The notes: generated by a model not told the origin, from the sequence alone. A stretch of 6,732 nucleotides of DNA from an uncultured Propioniciclava sp. (GCA_937872005.1 CALMPQ010000154.1:1-6732); one strand, 5' to 3'; shown: positions 1 to 5,931, counted from the first letter of the stretch. Numbers and translations are program-made.

Positions 1-1239
1 CGCGGTCGAGGCGGGGGGCGCCTTCGTGGCCGGTGCCTGGGTGGGCCCCGTCGCAGTGGGCGTGGTGGGGTCGGCCGCCGGGGCGGTCGACGTGCTCGGG
101 GTGGCGTCGGCGGCGGGGGCCGCGCGGAAGATCGTCGAGCCGACGGCCCACGACACCATGAACACGAGCAGCGCCGCGACGAGCACACCGATCCACATGG
201 CCGCGGTCTTGAACGGCGCCGCATCCACGGGACGGGCCGAGCCCGGGGCGTCCGGGCCGGTGCTGCGGCGGAGCGCACGGGGGGCGGGAGCAGAAGCCGC
301 GGGGAGCACGGCGGTGGCCGGGGGCAGCTGGGCGGTGGCGGCGGGCAGGATCGCGGTGGCCGGTGGGGCGACCACCGCGGCGGCCGCCGCGGGCAGGACG
401 GCGGTGGCCGCGGCGCCCGGGTTGTGCTGCAGGTGGGCCAGGGCCTCGGCGACGATCGCGGCCGTCGGCCGGGACGCCGGGTCCTTGGCGAGCATGCGCA
501 GGACCAGGTCGTCGAGCGCCGGGGCGACGTCGGGCCGGCGCGAACGCACCGACACGGGCGGCTCGCTGATGTGCCGCCCCGCGACCTGGATCGCGTTCTC
601 GCCCGGGTAGGGCGGCTGCCCGGTGAGCATGGCGACGAGCACCCCGCCGAGGGCGTAGACGTCGGACGCCGCGGTGGCCCGGCGCCCCTGCGCCTGCTCC
701 GGCGACATGTAGGCGGCCGTGCCGAGCGTGGTGGCGGGAGCGGTCAAGTGGGCCTCGGCGTCCAGCGCGACTTGGGCGATGCCGAAGTCGAGCAGGGTGA
801 CCTGGGCGCCCGACACCATGATGTTGGCGGGCTTGATGTCGCGGTGCACCACCCCGATGGCATGGGTGGCGACCAAAGCCTCGGCGACCTTGTGGGCGAT
901 CCTGACGGCCTGGCCCTGCGGGAGGGCCCCGTCCTGTCGGATCACGTCGGCCACCGTGCGGCCGGTGAGGAGCTCCATGACGAGCCAGGCCGTGCGGGCG
1001 TCCGCGCCGGTGTCGAAGATCGTGACGATGCTGGGGTGGTTGAGCTGCGCGGTCGCGATGGCCTCGCGGCGGAACCGCTCGGCGGCCGTCACGTCGGTGG
1101 TGGCGCCGAGGTCGACGACCTTGACGGCGACGTCGCGCCGCAACCGCTCGTCGGTCGCGCGGAACACCTGTGCCATCGCCCCGCGTCCGAGCGGAGCGGT
1201 GAGGCGGTACCGCCCGCCGACCAGTTCCCCCGCTCTCAT
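1..1239 (-). CDS. PknB-like membrane Ser/Thr protein kinase, C-terminus cut off by window edge
   Basis: Reverse-strand reading frame, open from the start to the window edge (413 codons, no stop), for a eukaryotic-type Ser/Thr kinase that phosphorylates proteins from the inner face of the membrane. Visible kinase elements: Gly-rich loop LGRGAMAQVF (17-26), catalytic K40 in VAVK, helix-C E59, HRDIKPAN (132-139; base D134, N139), DFG at 151-153, activation segment to GTAAYMSPE (173-181), D193 and R257. The kinase domain ends near 270. An Ala/Pro-rich juxtamembrane linker with ATAxLPx repeats (278-314) follows, then one TM helix (about 346-366) and a Thr/Pro/Ala-rich outer segment (from about 372). 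No PASTA repeat is seen before the edge. The third Gly of the loop is Ala (A23). I chose ATG 1239 because TACGAT lies 7 nt upstream, a leaderless arrangement; in-frame ATG 1248 would overlap that hexamer. Kinase assignment is certain; the target and signal are unknown. Confidence 0.95.
   Translation of the reverse strand, partial: MRAGELVGGRYRLTAPLGRGAMAQVFRATDERLRRDVAVKVVDLGATTDVTAAERFRREAIATAQLNHPSIVTIFDTGADARTAWLVMELLTGRTVADVIRQDGALPQGQAVRIAHKVAEALVATHAIGVVHRDIKPANIMVSGAQVTLLDFGIAQVALDAEAHLTAPATTLGTAAYMSPEQAQGRRATAASDVYALGGVLVAMLTGQPPYPGENAIQVAGRHISEPPVSVRSRRPDVAPALDDLVLRMLAKDPASRPTAAIVAEALAHLQHNPGAAATAVLPAAAAAVVAPPATAILPAATAQLPPATAVLPAASAPAPRALRRSTGPDAPGSARPVDAAPFKTAAMWIGVLVAALLVFMVSWAVGSTIFRAAPAADATPSTSTAPAADPTTPTATGPTQAPATKAPPASTA
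298..408 (-). repeat. Seven-residue (21-nt) repeats in the kinase juxtamembrane linker
   Basis: Inside the kinase gene, three contiguous 21-nt units encode ATAILPA, ATAQLPP and ATAVLPA (residues 294-314), and a fourth ATAVLPA lies at 278-284. On the plus strand the marker GCGGTGGC recurs with exactly 21-nt spacing around 315, 336 and 357, then again near 405. The repeated Thr just outside the catalytic domain makes it a candidate autophosphorylation or FHA-docking region. That role is inferred from its position. Confidence 0.7.
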
Positions 1240-1246
1240 GCCGACC

Positions 1247-1252
1247 ATCGTA
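1247..1252 (-). promoter_or_regulatory. Predicted -10 element of the kinase gene (leaderless)
   Basis: On the minus strand TACGAT fits the actinobacterial TAnnnT -10 pattern and is followed by 7 nt and then ATG 1239, so transcription would begin at or next to the start codon. No convincing -35 is visible. On the plus strand TAGGTT (1251-1256) overlaps it and could be the -10 of the divergent gene, giving back-to-back promoters; that second call is weak. Confidence 0.5.
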
Positions 1253-1272
1253 GGTTCACGCGATGAGGGACA

Positions 1273-1306
1273 GATGAGACGACGGGTGGAGGTTCTCATC
1301 CACCCG
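1273..1306. repeat. Two overlapping inverted repeats in the leader of the small exported protein gene
   Basis: GATGAGA (1273-1279) pairs with TCTCATC (1294-1300) across a 14-nt loop, and CGGGTGGA (1283-1290) pairs with TCCACCCG (1299-1306) across an 8-nt loop. The right arms overlap by two bases and the stems interleave, so both cannot form together in RNA. They lie between the divergent promoters and the ribosome binding site of the downstream gene. They could be an operator or an RNA switch; nothing in the sequence decides which. Confidence 0.45.
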
Positions 1307-1324
1307 CTGTGGGAGGCTGCACGC

Positions 1325-1882
1325 ATGGAGCGGCGGGTCGTGGCGATCGTGGGGTCGGTGATCGTCGTGCTGACGGTGCTGGCCGTTCTCGTCCCCCTGC
1401 TGGTCGGACGCCCCGGTCCGGCCCCTCGGCCCACCCCGGTCGCGCCGACCATGGGGTCCGGGTCGGCGGTGGAGGTGGACGTGCCCGTCCAAGGAGAGGA
1501 CTTTCCGCCGCCGCCCGCGGGTTGCCCGGGTCCGCTGGTCGACCCCAGCAGCCACGTGGCTGTTGATTGGGTGCCGATGGTCGTGGCCGGCGGCCGCGAG
1601 TACTGGGGCGGTGACGAGCGCACCGGTCTGGTGGCGGGCCCGACGGTCGTGGAGATCCGGTGCGACATCTCTGCGATCAGTGGGGGCGGCCGGGCGGTCG
1701 TGCCCAAGCCATGGCCCGACGGCAGCTCCACGCACCTGGGCGTGGGGACGGTGGTGACGGAGGTCGCCGGGTTCCCCCGGGAATGCTTCCTGATGGCCGA
1801 CACGGGCGCACCTGTGCTGTTCCGCGCGGTCGACGAGGGCGGGGGGAGGCCGGAGGAGTGCGTCGCCGTCCCGGAACCCTGA
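1325..1882 (+). CDS. Small membrane-anchored exported protein of unknown function
   Basis: A 185-residue protein I do not recognise. It starts with a short basic N-terminus (MERR) and one hydrophobic helix (about 5-27), which is either an uncleaved signal anchor or a signal peptide without a clear cleavage site. A Pro-rich stretch (30-42) follows, then an acidic, probably beta-rich extracytoplasmic domain with four cysteines (67, 113, 154, 179) that could form two disulfides. The conserved-looking parts are VDWVPMVVAGGREYW (80-94) and LGVGTVVTEVAGF (138-150). The start at 1325 has GGGAGG eight nt upstream. An in-frame ATG at 1274 (GAGGGA only 3 nt upstream) would add 17 residues ahead of the helix, which is less typical of exported proteins. 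It is transcribed divergently from the kinase, so a link to that kinase is possible but unproven. The coding call is supported by the signal anchor, GC3 bias and the intact frame. Confidence 0.75.
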   Translation: MERRVVAIVGSVIVVLTVLAVLVPLLVGRPGPAPRPTPVAPTMGSGSAVEVDVPVQGEDFPPPPAGCPGPLVDPSSHVAVDWVPMVVAGGREYWGGDERTGLVAGPTVVEIRCDISAISGGGRAVVPKPWPDGSSTHLGVGTVVTEVAGFPRECFLMADTGAPVLFRAVDEGGGRPEECVAVPEP

Positions 1883-1897
1883 GCCGCCGGTTGACGT

Positions 1898-1903
1898 TAG
1901 GCT
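1898..1903 (+). promoter_or_regulatory. Predicted -10 element of the phosphotransferase gene (leaderless)
   Basis: TAGGCT fits TAnnnT and is separated from ATG 1911 by the 7 nt GGGGGCC, implying a transcript beginning at or near the start codon. TTGACG at 1891-1896 is too close to the -10 to serve as its -35. The site lies in the 28-bp gap after the exported protein gene, so the phosphotransferase probably has its own transcript. Confidence 0.5.
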
Positions 1904-1910
1904 GGGGGCC

Positions 1911-2651
1911 ATGGCGAAGCCCGAGAAGCCCCTCGAGGGCAGCACGATGACCGAGGTGTCACGCCTCGGTGACCAGGTGCTCCGCGAGGCGGGGCCGTGG
2001 ACGCCCACCATCCAGCGGCTGCTGGCCCACCTGCGCGAGGCCGGGTTGGAGTGGGTGCCCGAGCCGCAGGGGTGGACGAAGGACGGGCGCGAGGCGCTGT
2101 CCTACCTGAAGGGGAAGGTGCCCACCTACCCCCTGCCCGACTGGGTGTACGAGGACGCGGTGCTCAAGCGCGCGGCGAAGTGGCTGCGGCAGCTGCACGA
2201 CGCGACGGAGGGGTATGTGGATTCCGACCCCCACTGGCGGTCGGCCGGCCACAAGCCGTTCGAGGTGATCTGCCACAACGACTTCGCGCCCTACAACATG
2301 GTGTTCCGCGACCACGAGCTCGTCGGTGTCATCGACTGGGACTTCGCCGCCCCCGGCCCGCGCCTCTGGGACCTCGGCTACCTCTGCTACCGCACGGTGC
2401 CGCTGATGCGGCCGTCGAACCCCGACGCACCCGACCTGCCGATCGACCTGGCCGCCCGGCTCGAACTGGCGCTGAAGGCCTACGGGTCGGACGCCACCGT
2501 GCCGGAGTTGATCGCCGTGATCGTGGAGCGGTTGGAGGACCTGGCGGCCTTCACGCACTCGCACGGCCTGGCGCGCAAGAACGACAAGCTGATCCTGGAT
2601 GCGGAGAACTACTCCAAGGACGCCGCGTTCCTGGCGGGTTTGTTGCGCTGA
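1911..2651 (+). CDS. APH superfamily small-molecule phosphotransferase
   Basis: A 246-residue cytoplasmic kinase-fold protein of the aminoglycoside phosphotransferase / choline kinase-like superfamily, transferring phosphate from ATP to a small molecule. The Brenner motif is complete: HNDFAPYN (122-129) with catalytic D124 and metal-binding N129, followed by the DFG-equivalent IDWD (141-144, D142). WDLGYL (153-158) is typical of the C-lobe. The N-lobe is short and has no obvious glycine loop; the stretch with GRE (59-61) and LSYLKGKVP (63-71) resembles that of actinobacterial phosphotransferases of this group. Length is at the low end for APH proteins (about 250-300). Leaderless ATG 1911 is preferred; ATG 1947 (MTEVSRLG) is an alternative that loses only 12 poorly conserved residues. 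Superfamily membership does not show antibiotic resistance: the substrate could be a sugar, an amino alcohol or an aminoglycoside. It faces the CPBP gene tail to tail. Confidence 0.9.
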   Translation: MAKPEKPLEGSTMTEVSRLGDQVLREAGPWTPTIQRLLAHLREAGLEWVPEPQGWTKDGREALSYLKGKVPTYPLPDWVYEDAVLKRAAKWLRQLHDATEGYVDSDPHWRSAGHKPFEVICHNDFAPYNMVFRDHELVGVIDWDFAAPGPRLWDLGYLCYRTVPLMRPSNPDAPDLPIDLAARLELALKAYGSDATVPELIAVIVERLEDLAAFTHSHGLARKNDKLILDAENYSKDAAFLAGLLR

Positions 2652-2662
2652 CGCGCCGCCGC

Positions 2663-3475
2663 TCAATACAGGAAGAACGGGAAGAACGACCGGTCGTGGG
2701 CGTGCACGATCGCCAGGAACACGATGGCGTCGAAGAGCAGGTGCACGATGACGACGTAGGTCAGTGAGCGCGTCTTGGTGAAGATGTAGCCCTGCAGCAG
2801 CGCGAACGGGAACGTGAGCAGCGGGCCCCAGCGCTGATAGCCGAGCTCCCACAGGAAAGAGACGAAGATCACCGCCTGCAGCAGGTTCGCCTGCCACATC
2901 GGGAAGTGTCGGCGCAGCAGGACGAAACACGTGCAGATGAAGAACAGCTCGTCCCAGGTGCCGACGGCGTTCACGCCGATGAAGAACCGGACGTACTCGC
3001 TGGTCTCGAAGATGGCCGGCCAGTTCTCGTAGGCCCCTGAGGTGATGAAGTAGAACGGCAGGATCAGCCACGCCAGGAACGGCACGAGCGCGAGGTAGAA
3101 GAGCTGGATCTTCGTCCACTTCTGGCCGCCGCGCCACGGGAACCGGATGACCTGGCGCTTGTAGACGAGGCGGTCCATGAGGAAGGGGAGGGCGACGGCC
3201 GCAGCCAGCGCCGCGCCGATCGCGAAGAACCGCGGCCAGCTGATGTCGGCCTTCACCGACGTGGTCGCGACCGCGCACAAGCCGATCCCGATGAGGATCA
3301 GGTCCTGGGCGAGGGGCTTGCTGACCACCCAGGCGTAGGCGATCGAGGCCACGAGCACGGCCAGGCCGACGGGCGTCCACATCAGCCCGAACAGGAAGAA
3401 AGCGGCGAGCGACACCCCGATCGCGGCCGGCAGCCCGGCGCGCGAATCGTAGATCTGGTCGACGTGATCGGCCAT
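2663..3475 (-). CDS. CPBP-family intramembrane metalloprotease-like protein with degenerate active-site motifs
   Basis: A 270-residue polytopic membrane protein with about eight hydrophobic segments. The C-terminal half resembles the CPBP (CAAX protease / bacteriocin-processing, Abi) family, whose catalytic site uses EExxxR, FxxxH and HxxxN/D motifs. Here the first motif reads WDELFFICTCF (174-184): Asp-Glu replaces Glu-Glu and the usual Arg is Ile. The second motif has no His; E210 in FVSFLWELGY lies about where it belongs. The third, HLLFD (245-249), is intact. The family resemblance is moderate, and peptidase activity is doubtful because metal or catalytic ligands are missing. The gene begins 3 nt after the stop of the ACT-domain gene and has no nearby Shine-Dalgarno sequence (GGAGG is about 17 nt away), so translation is probably coupled. 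Its stop is 11 bp from the convergent phosphotransferase stop, leaving no room for separate terminators. Confidence 0.8.
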   Translation of the reverse strand: MADHVDQIYDSRAGLPAAIGVSLAAFFLFGLMWTPVGLAVLVASIAYAWVVSKPLAQDLILIGIGLCAVATTSVKADISWPRFFAIGAALAAAVALPFLMDRLVYKRQVIRFPWRGGQKWTKIQLFYLALVPFLAWLILPFYFITSGAYENWPAIFETSEYVRFFIGVNAVGTWDELFFICTCFVLLRRHFPMWQANLLQAVIFVSFLWELGYQRWGPLLTFPFALLQGYIFTKTRSLTYVVIVHLLFDAIVFLAIVHAHDRSFFPFFLY

Positions 3476-3478
3476 GCG

Positions 3479-3997
3479 TCAGTCGGTCACGGCCTCCACC
3501 GTGATGTCGACCATCAACTCCATGGCGAGCTTCTCGAGGTCGGCGCGCAGGGCGTCGGTCTCCGCACCCGACGACACCGGCACGACGAGCAGGGCCTCGA
3601 ACAGGCGTCCGCCGGCCATGGGCGCGTCGTAGGAGCCGGTCTCGATCTCCTCGATCGACAAGCCGTGCTCGGCGAACACCGCGGTCAGCTCGCGCACGAG
3701 CCCCGGTCGGTCGTTGCCCAGCAACTCGACGGTGATGCGGGAGTCCGGCTCGGCCGAGGCCGCGGCGTCCGCGTCGTGCACGGCGATGGTGAGGTCGGGC
3801 AGCGCCCGGACCGCAGCGGTGAAGTCGGCCGCCCGCCCGTCGGGCAGGGTCACCACGACGATGCCGGCGAACGCGCCGGCCAGTTCGGCCATCTGGCTGC
3901 GCTCCCAGTTGCCGTCGTGGGCGGCCACGACCTCGGCGAGGGCGTTCACGATTCCGGACCGGTCGTCACCGATCACGGTGAGCACGAGGGTGGTCAT
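3479..3997 (-). CDS. Tandem ACT-domain protein, GcvR-like
   Basis: A 172-residue soluble protein made of two ACT domains, small ligand-binding folds that usually sense amino acids. ACT 1 covers about 1-76 with the signature GDDRSGIV (10-17); ACT 2 covers about 86-170 with the parallel GNDRPGLV (94-101), followed by the expected helix and strand. No DNA-binding or catalytic domain is present. The architecture and length match the GcvR-type group (glycine cleavage regulatory protein in E. coli), but function in actinobacteria is not established and no glycine-cleavage genes are in view. The open frame continues upstream to 4195, but that extension overlaps the divergent gene. ATG 3997 starts ACT 1 at its first strand and is preceded by TACTGT and 6 nt, a leaderless layout. 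It is the first gene of an operon with the CPBP protein, which suggests that an amino acid-like signal is linked to a membrane function. Confidence 0.92.
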   Translation of the reverse strand: MTTLVLTVIGDDRSGIVNALAEVVAAHDGNWERSQMAELAGAFAGIVVVTLPDGRAADFTAAVRALPDLTIAVHDADAAASAEPDSRITVELLGNDRPGLVRELTAVFAEHGLSIEEIETGSYDAPMAGGRLFEALLVVPVSSGAETDALRADLEKLAMELMVDITVEAVTD

Positions 3998-4003
3998 GAC
4001 GTC

Positions 4004-4009
4004 ACAGTA
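4004..4009 (-). promoter_or_regulatory. Predicted -10 element of the ACT/CPBP operon (leaderless)
   Basis: On the minus strand TACTGT is followed by GACGTC and then ATG 3997, a 6-nt gap. At the usual 17-bp distance the -35 hexamer would be TCACTT (4027-4032), inside the left arm of the divergent inverted repeat. A protein bound to that arm should therefore affect this promoter. Confidence 0.5.
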
Positions 4010-4022
4010 GCCCGTGCCCGGC

Positions 4023-4080
4023 TGCAAAGTGATGCGGCGGTTGTCATGCTGCGTCAATGCAATCGCAACATCACTTTGCA
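4023..4080. promoter_or_regulatory. Perfect 12-bp inverted repeat shared by two divergent promoters, probable operator
   Basis: TGCAAAGTGATG (4023-4034) and its exact reverse complement CATCACTTTGCA (4069-4080) flank 34 bp. The match continues imperfectly inward (GCG and TTG blocks shared, about 18 of 21 positions). Read in the direction of each gene, the motif CATCACTTTGCA ends 13 bp upstream of the ACT -10 and 11 bp upstream of the PQ-loop -10, so each copy covers the -35 zone of its own promoter. The right copy also sits in GCAA-N7-TTGC (4065-4079), a dyad that may be the actual protein site. A shared regulator is the simplest reading; a duplicated promoter element is the alternative. Confidence 0.65.
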
Positions 4081-4091
4081 CAGGGGTGGCG

Positions 4092-4097
4092 TAGCCT
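4092..4097 (+). promoter_or_regulatory. Predicted -10 element of the PQ-loop/MFS operon (leaderless)
   Basis: TAGCCT is followed by TCGGGG and then GTG 4104, a 6-nt gap. There is no Shine-Dalgarno sequence. The -35 zone at 17-bp spacing (4069-4074) falls in the right arm of the shared inverted repeat. Confidence 0.5.
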
Positions 4098-4103
4098 TCG
4101 GGG

Positions 4104-4457
4104 GTGGAACTCGTCGTCATCTGGGGCTGGGCCTGCGCCGCCGTCGGCTCGTTGTTGTCGGTGCCCCAGATCGTGCGTTTCCTGGTGGGACGCACCAGCG
4201 CGGGCGTGAGCCTGCTGCTGTGGCAGCTGCTGTTCGGCGGCGGAATCGGCTGGACGTTCCATGGCGTCGTGGTGGGTCACCTCAACCTGATCGTGCCGAA
4301 CGCCCTGAGCGCGACCTTGAGCGCGCTCGTCCTGATGATGGTCGCCCGGACCGCCGCTTGCCCGCGCTCCGCGTGTGGCCGTTGGGTCTGGCCGTCGCGG
4401 CCGGGCTCATCGCCGTCGAGCTGGTCGGCGGAGCTGCCGCCTTCGGTGTGTCCGTGA
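4104..4457 (+). CDS. PQ-loop (SWEET-like) transporter, N-terminal half, interrupted by a frameshift
   Basis: The frame opens at leaderless GTG 4104. The first 82 residues form one complete three-helix PQ-loop repeat: helix 1 with P21-Q22 in SVPQIVRFL, helix 2 at about 35-57, and helix 3 starting IVPNAL (63-68), whose N66 corresponds to the conserved Asn of SemiSWEET sugar pores. After MMVAR (78-82) the frame loses hydrophobicity and becomes Cys/Ser/Pro/Trp-rich until the stop at 4455-4457, while the frame one base back (-1) takes up the second half of the protein. The last 35 codons are therefore probably not real coding sequence. SWEET/PQ-loop proteins move sugars, amino acids or lipid-linked substrates down a gradient; the substrate here is unknown. 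A free three-helix half could act like a SemiSWEET dimer. Confidence 0.75.
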   Translation: MELVVIWGWACAAVGSLLSVPQIVRFLVGRTSAGVSLLLWQLLFGGGIGWTFHGVVVGHLNLIVPNALSATLSALVLMMVARTAACPRSACGRWVWPSRPGSSPSSWSAELPPSVCP

Positions 4458-4741
4458 TCGCCCCCTTCGTGGTCGGACTCGGCGGCCAGACCCGCGACCT
4501 GGTGCGCGCGCCCGACCTGTCGGGGCTGTCGCCCCTCTACGTCATCGGCACGCTCGTCGTGCAGCTGATGTGGTGGTCGTGGGCCTTGTGGATCGGCGAG
4601 CTCTCGACCCTGATCTGCTCGTCGGTGGTCGGCTTGGTCGCCGCCCTCAACGTGGCCCTGTGGTGGGCCCGGAGCCGCGGCGTCCTGCGCCCCTCGGGTG
4701 CCGCTCCGGCCACCGAACCCGCCCTGGCGGAGGCAGCATGA
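4355..4741 (+). pseudogene. PQ-loop transporter, C-terminal half in the -1 frame
   Basis: This is the downstream part of the gene opened at 4104, displaced by one base. From about 4355 the frame reads RLPALRVWPLGLAV, then a linker helix, then a second PQ-loop repeat of three helices with the Pro of the PQ pair replaced (GLGGQTRD) and conserved-looking SGLSP, WWSWALW and LNVALWW segments. It continues for 128 codons to the TGA at 4739-4741. Joining it to the first half gives a protein of about 210-215 residues with 3+1+3 helices, the normal SWEET layout. Upstream of about 4350 this frame is Arg-rich and not credible coding sequence. If translated alone it would have to start at GTG 4373 or TTG 4358, neither with a Shine-Dalgarno sequence. 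The TGA overlaps the MFS start codon. A mutation, a sequencing error and recoding all remain possible. Confidence 0.7.
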
Positions 4742-5931
4742 CGGACGCCGCCGTGCAGCCGGCACGCGTGCCGGTGCCCCGCGAGATCTGGGTGCTGGTC
4801 GTCTCGGCCTTCGTCATCGCGCTGGGCTTCGGCATCATCGCGCCGATCCTGCCGCAGTACGCGGCGAGTTTCGACGTGGGGGTGGCCGCGGCGTCCGCGA
4901 TCGTGACGGTGTTCGCGCTGACTCGCATGGCGTTCGCGCCCCCGGCCGGCATGCTGATCTCCCGGTTCGGCGAGCGCTGGATGTACCTCGCCGGCCTCGC
5001 GGTCGTCGCGGTGAGTTCGTTCCTGTGCGCGGCGGCGTTCGGGTACGTCGACCTGCTGCTGTGGCGCGCGTTGGGCGGCATCGGCTCGGTCACGTTCACG
5101 GTGTCGTCGATGGGCCTCATCGTGAGGCTGGCGCCGCCCTCGGCCCGGGGGCGCACCTCGGCGCTGTACGGCTCGGCGTTCCTGCTGGGCAACATCATCG
5201 GCCCGATCCTGGGCACCTTTCTGGCGGTGCTGGGGTTCCGGGTGGCGTTCGCGATCTACGGCGGCACCGTGCTGGTGGCGCTGTTGGTGGTGCTGGTCTT
5301 CCTGCGCGAAGCCCCTCGTGAGGGCAAGGTCGAGGACGCCCGCGCCCGCATGACCCTGGCCGAGGCGATGGCGATCCCGCACTACAAGGCGCTGCTGGTC
5401 TCGGGGTTCGCCAACGGCTGGGCCACCTTCGGGGTGCGCATCGCGCTGGTGCCGCTGATGGCGGCCTCGGTGCCGACGATCGGGGCGACGATGGCCGGCC
5501 CGGCGCTGACCCTGATGGCCGTGGGCAACGTCATCGCGCAGCAGTTCACGGGGCGGCTCACGGACTCACTGGGCCGCCGACCCGTGTTGATGGTGGGTTT
5601 GTTGATCACCGGGCTGACCACGCTGGTGTTCGGGTGGTCGCTGTCGATCCCGATCTTCCTGGGGCTGTCGATGCTGACGGGGGTGGGGGCGTCGATGATC
5701 CAGCCGGCGAGCCAGGCGATGCTGGCCGACATCATCGGCGCCGACCGCAACGGCGGTCAGGCGCTCTCGACGTTCTCGATGGCGACCGACCTCGGCTCGA
5801 TCGCCGGCACCCTGCTGGCCGGGCTCATCGCTGACCTCTTCGGCTTCGGCTGGGCATTCTTCCTGACCGGCTGCATGCTGCTGGTCTCGTTGGTGCCCTG
5901 GTGGCGCGTGGGGCGCATCGCCCCCGCCTGA
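4738..5931 (+). CDS. MFS transporter, 12-TM drug:H+ antiporter type
   Basis: A 397-residue inner-membrane transporter of the major facilitator superfamily, probably of the DHA1 drug-efflux group. Twelve hydrophobic segments are consistent with the sequence, with a charged central loop at about 190-210. Motif A occurs in both halves: GMLISRFGERW (71-81, degenerate) and GRLTDSLGRRP (272-282). TM4 carries R110 in WRALGGIG, matching motif B. TM5 has GNIIGPILGT (151-160), the motif C typical of antiporters. The ATG overlaps the PQ-loop stop as ATGA and has GGCGGAGG 4 nt upstream, so it is co-transcribed with, and partly coupled to, the PQ-loop gene. Start at 4738 is firm because the N-terminus then gives about 17 cytoplasmic residues before TM1. 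The substrate is not predictable from sequence alone; antibiotic, metabolite and sugar efflux are all possible. Confidence 0.93.
   Translation: MTDAAVQPARVPVPREIWVLVVSAFVIALGFGIIAPILPQYAASFDVGVAAASAIVTVFALTRMAFAPPAGMLISRFGERWMYLAGLAVVAVSSFLCAAAFGYVDLLLWRALGGIGSVTFTVSSMGLIVRLAPPSARGRTSALYGSAFLLGNIIGPILGTFLAVLGFRVAFAIYGGTVLVALLVVLVFLREAPREGKVEDARARMTLAEAMAIPHYKALLVSGFANGWATFGVRIALVPLMAASVPTIGATMAGPALTLMAVGNVIAQQFTGRLTDSLGRRPVLMVGLLITGLTTLVFGWSLSIPIFLGLSMLTGVGASMIQPASQAMLADIIGADRNGGQALSTFSMATDLGSIAGTLLAGLIADLFGFGWAFFLTGCMLLVSLVPWWRVGRIAPA

Noticed and set aside
26..1266. Long plus-strand open frames opposite the kinase (26-610, 424-1266 and the first part of 719-1882)
   Set aside because: They are antisense to an unmistakable kinase, have Arg/Gly/Ala-rich low-information translations, and arise from GC-rich third positions keeping opposite frames open.
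1911..2651. Calling the phosphotransferase an aminoglycoside resistance gene
   Set aside because: The motifs show only APH superfamily membership; no subfamily-specific resistance signature or mobile-element context is present.
2652..2662. Bidirectional terminator between the convergent phosphotransferase and CPBP genes
   Set aside because: Only 11 bp separate the stop codons and no hairpin is visible there.
1959..3380. 473-codon minus-strand open frame
   Set aside because: It spans parts of two convergent real genes with motif-bearing products, and its translation is Arg/Pro/His-rich with no recognisable domain.
4340..4373. Programmed -1 frameshift signal in the PQ-loop gene
   Set aside because: No slippery heptamer and no clear downstream pseudoknot can be seen; a simple base loss or sequencing error explains the frame change better.
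4537..5382. Minus-strand open frames opposite the MFS gene (4537-5382, 4647-5216)
   Set aside because: Antisense shadows of a transporter with clear TM helices and motifs; translations are Arg/His/Gln-rich and unlike any protein family.
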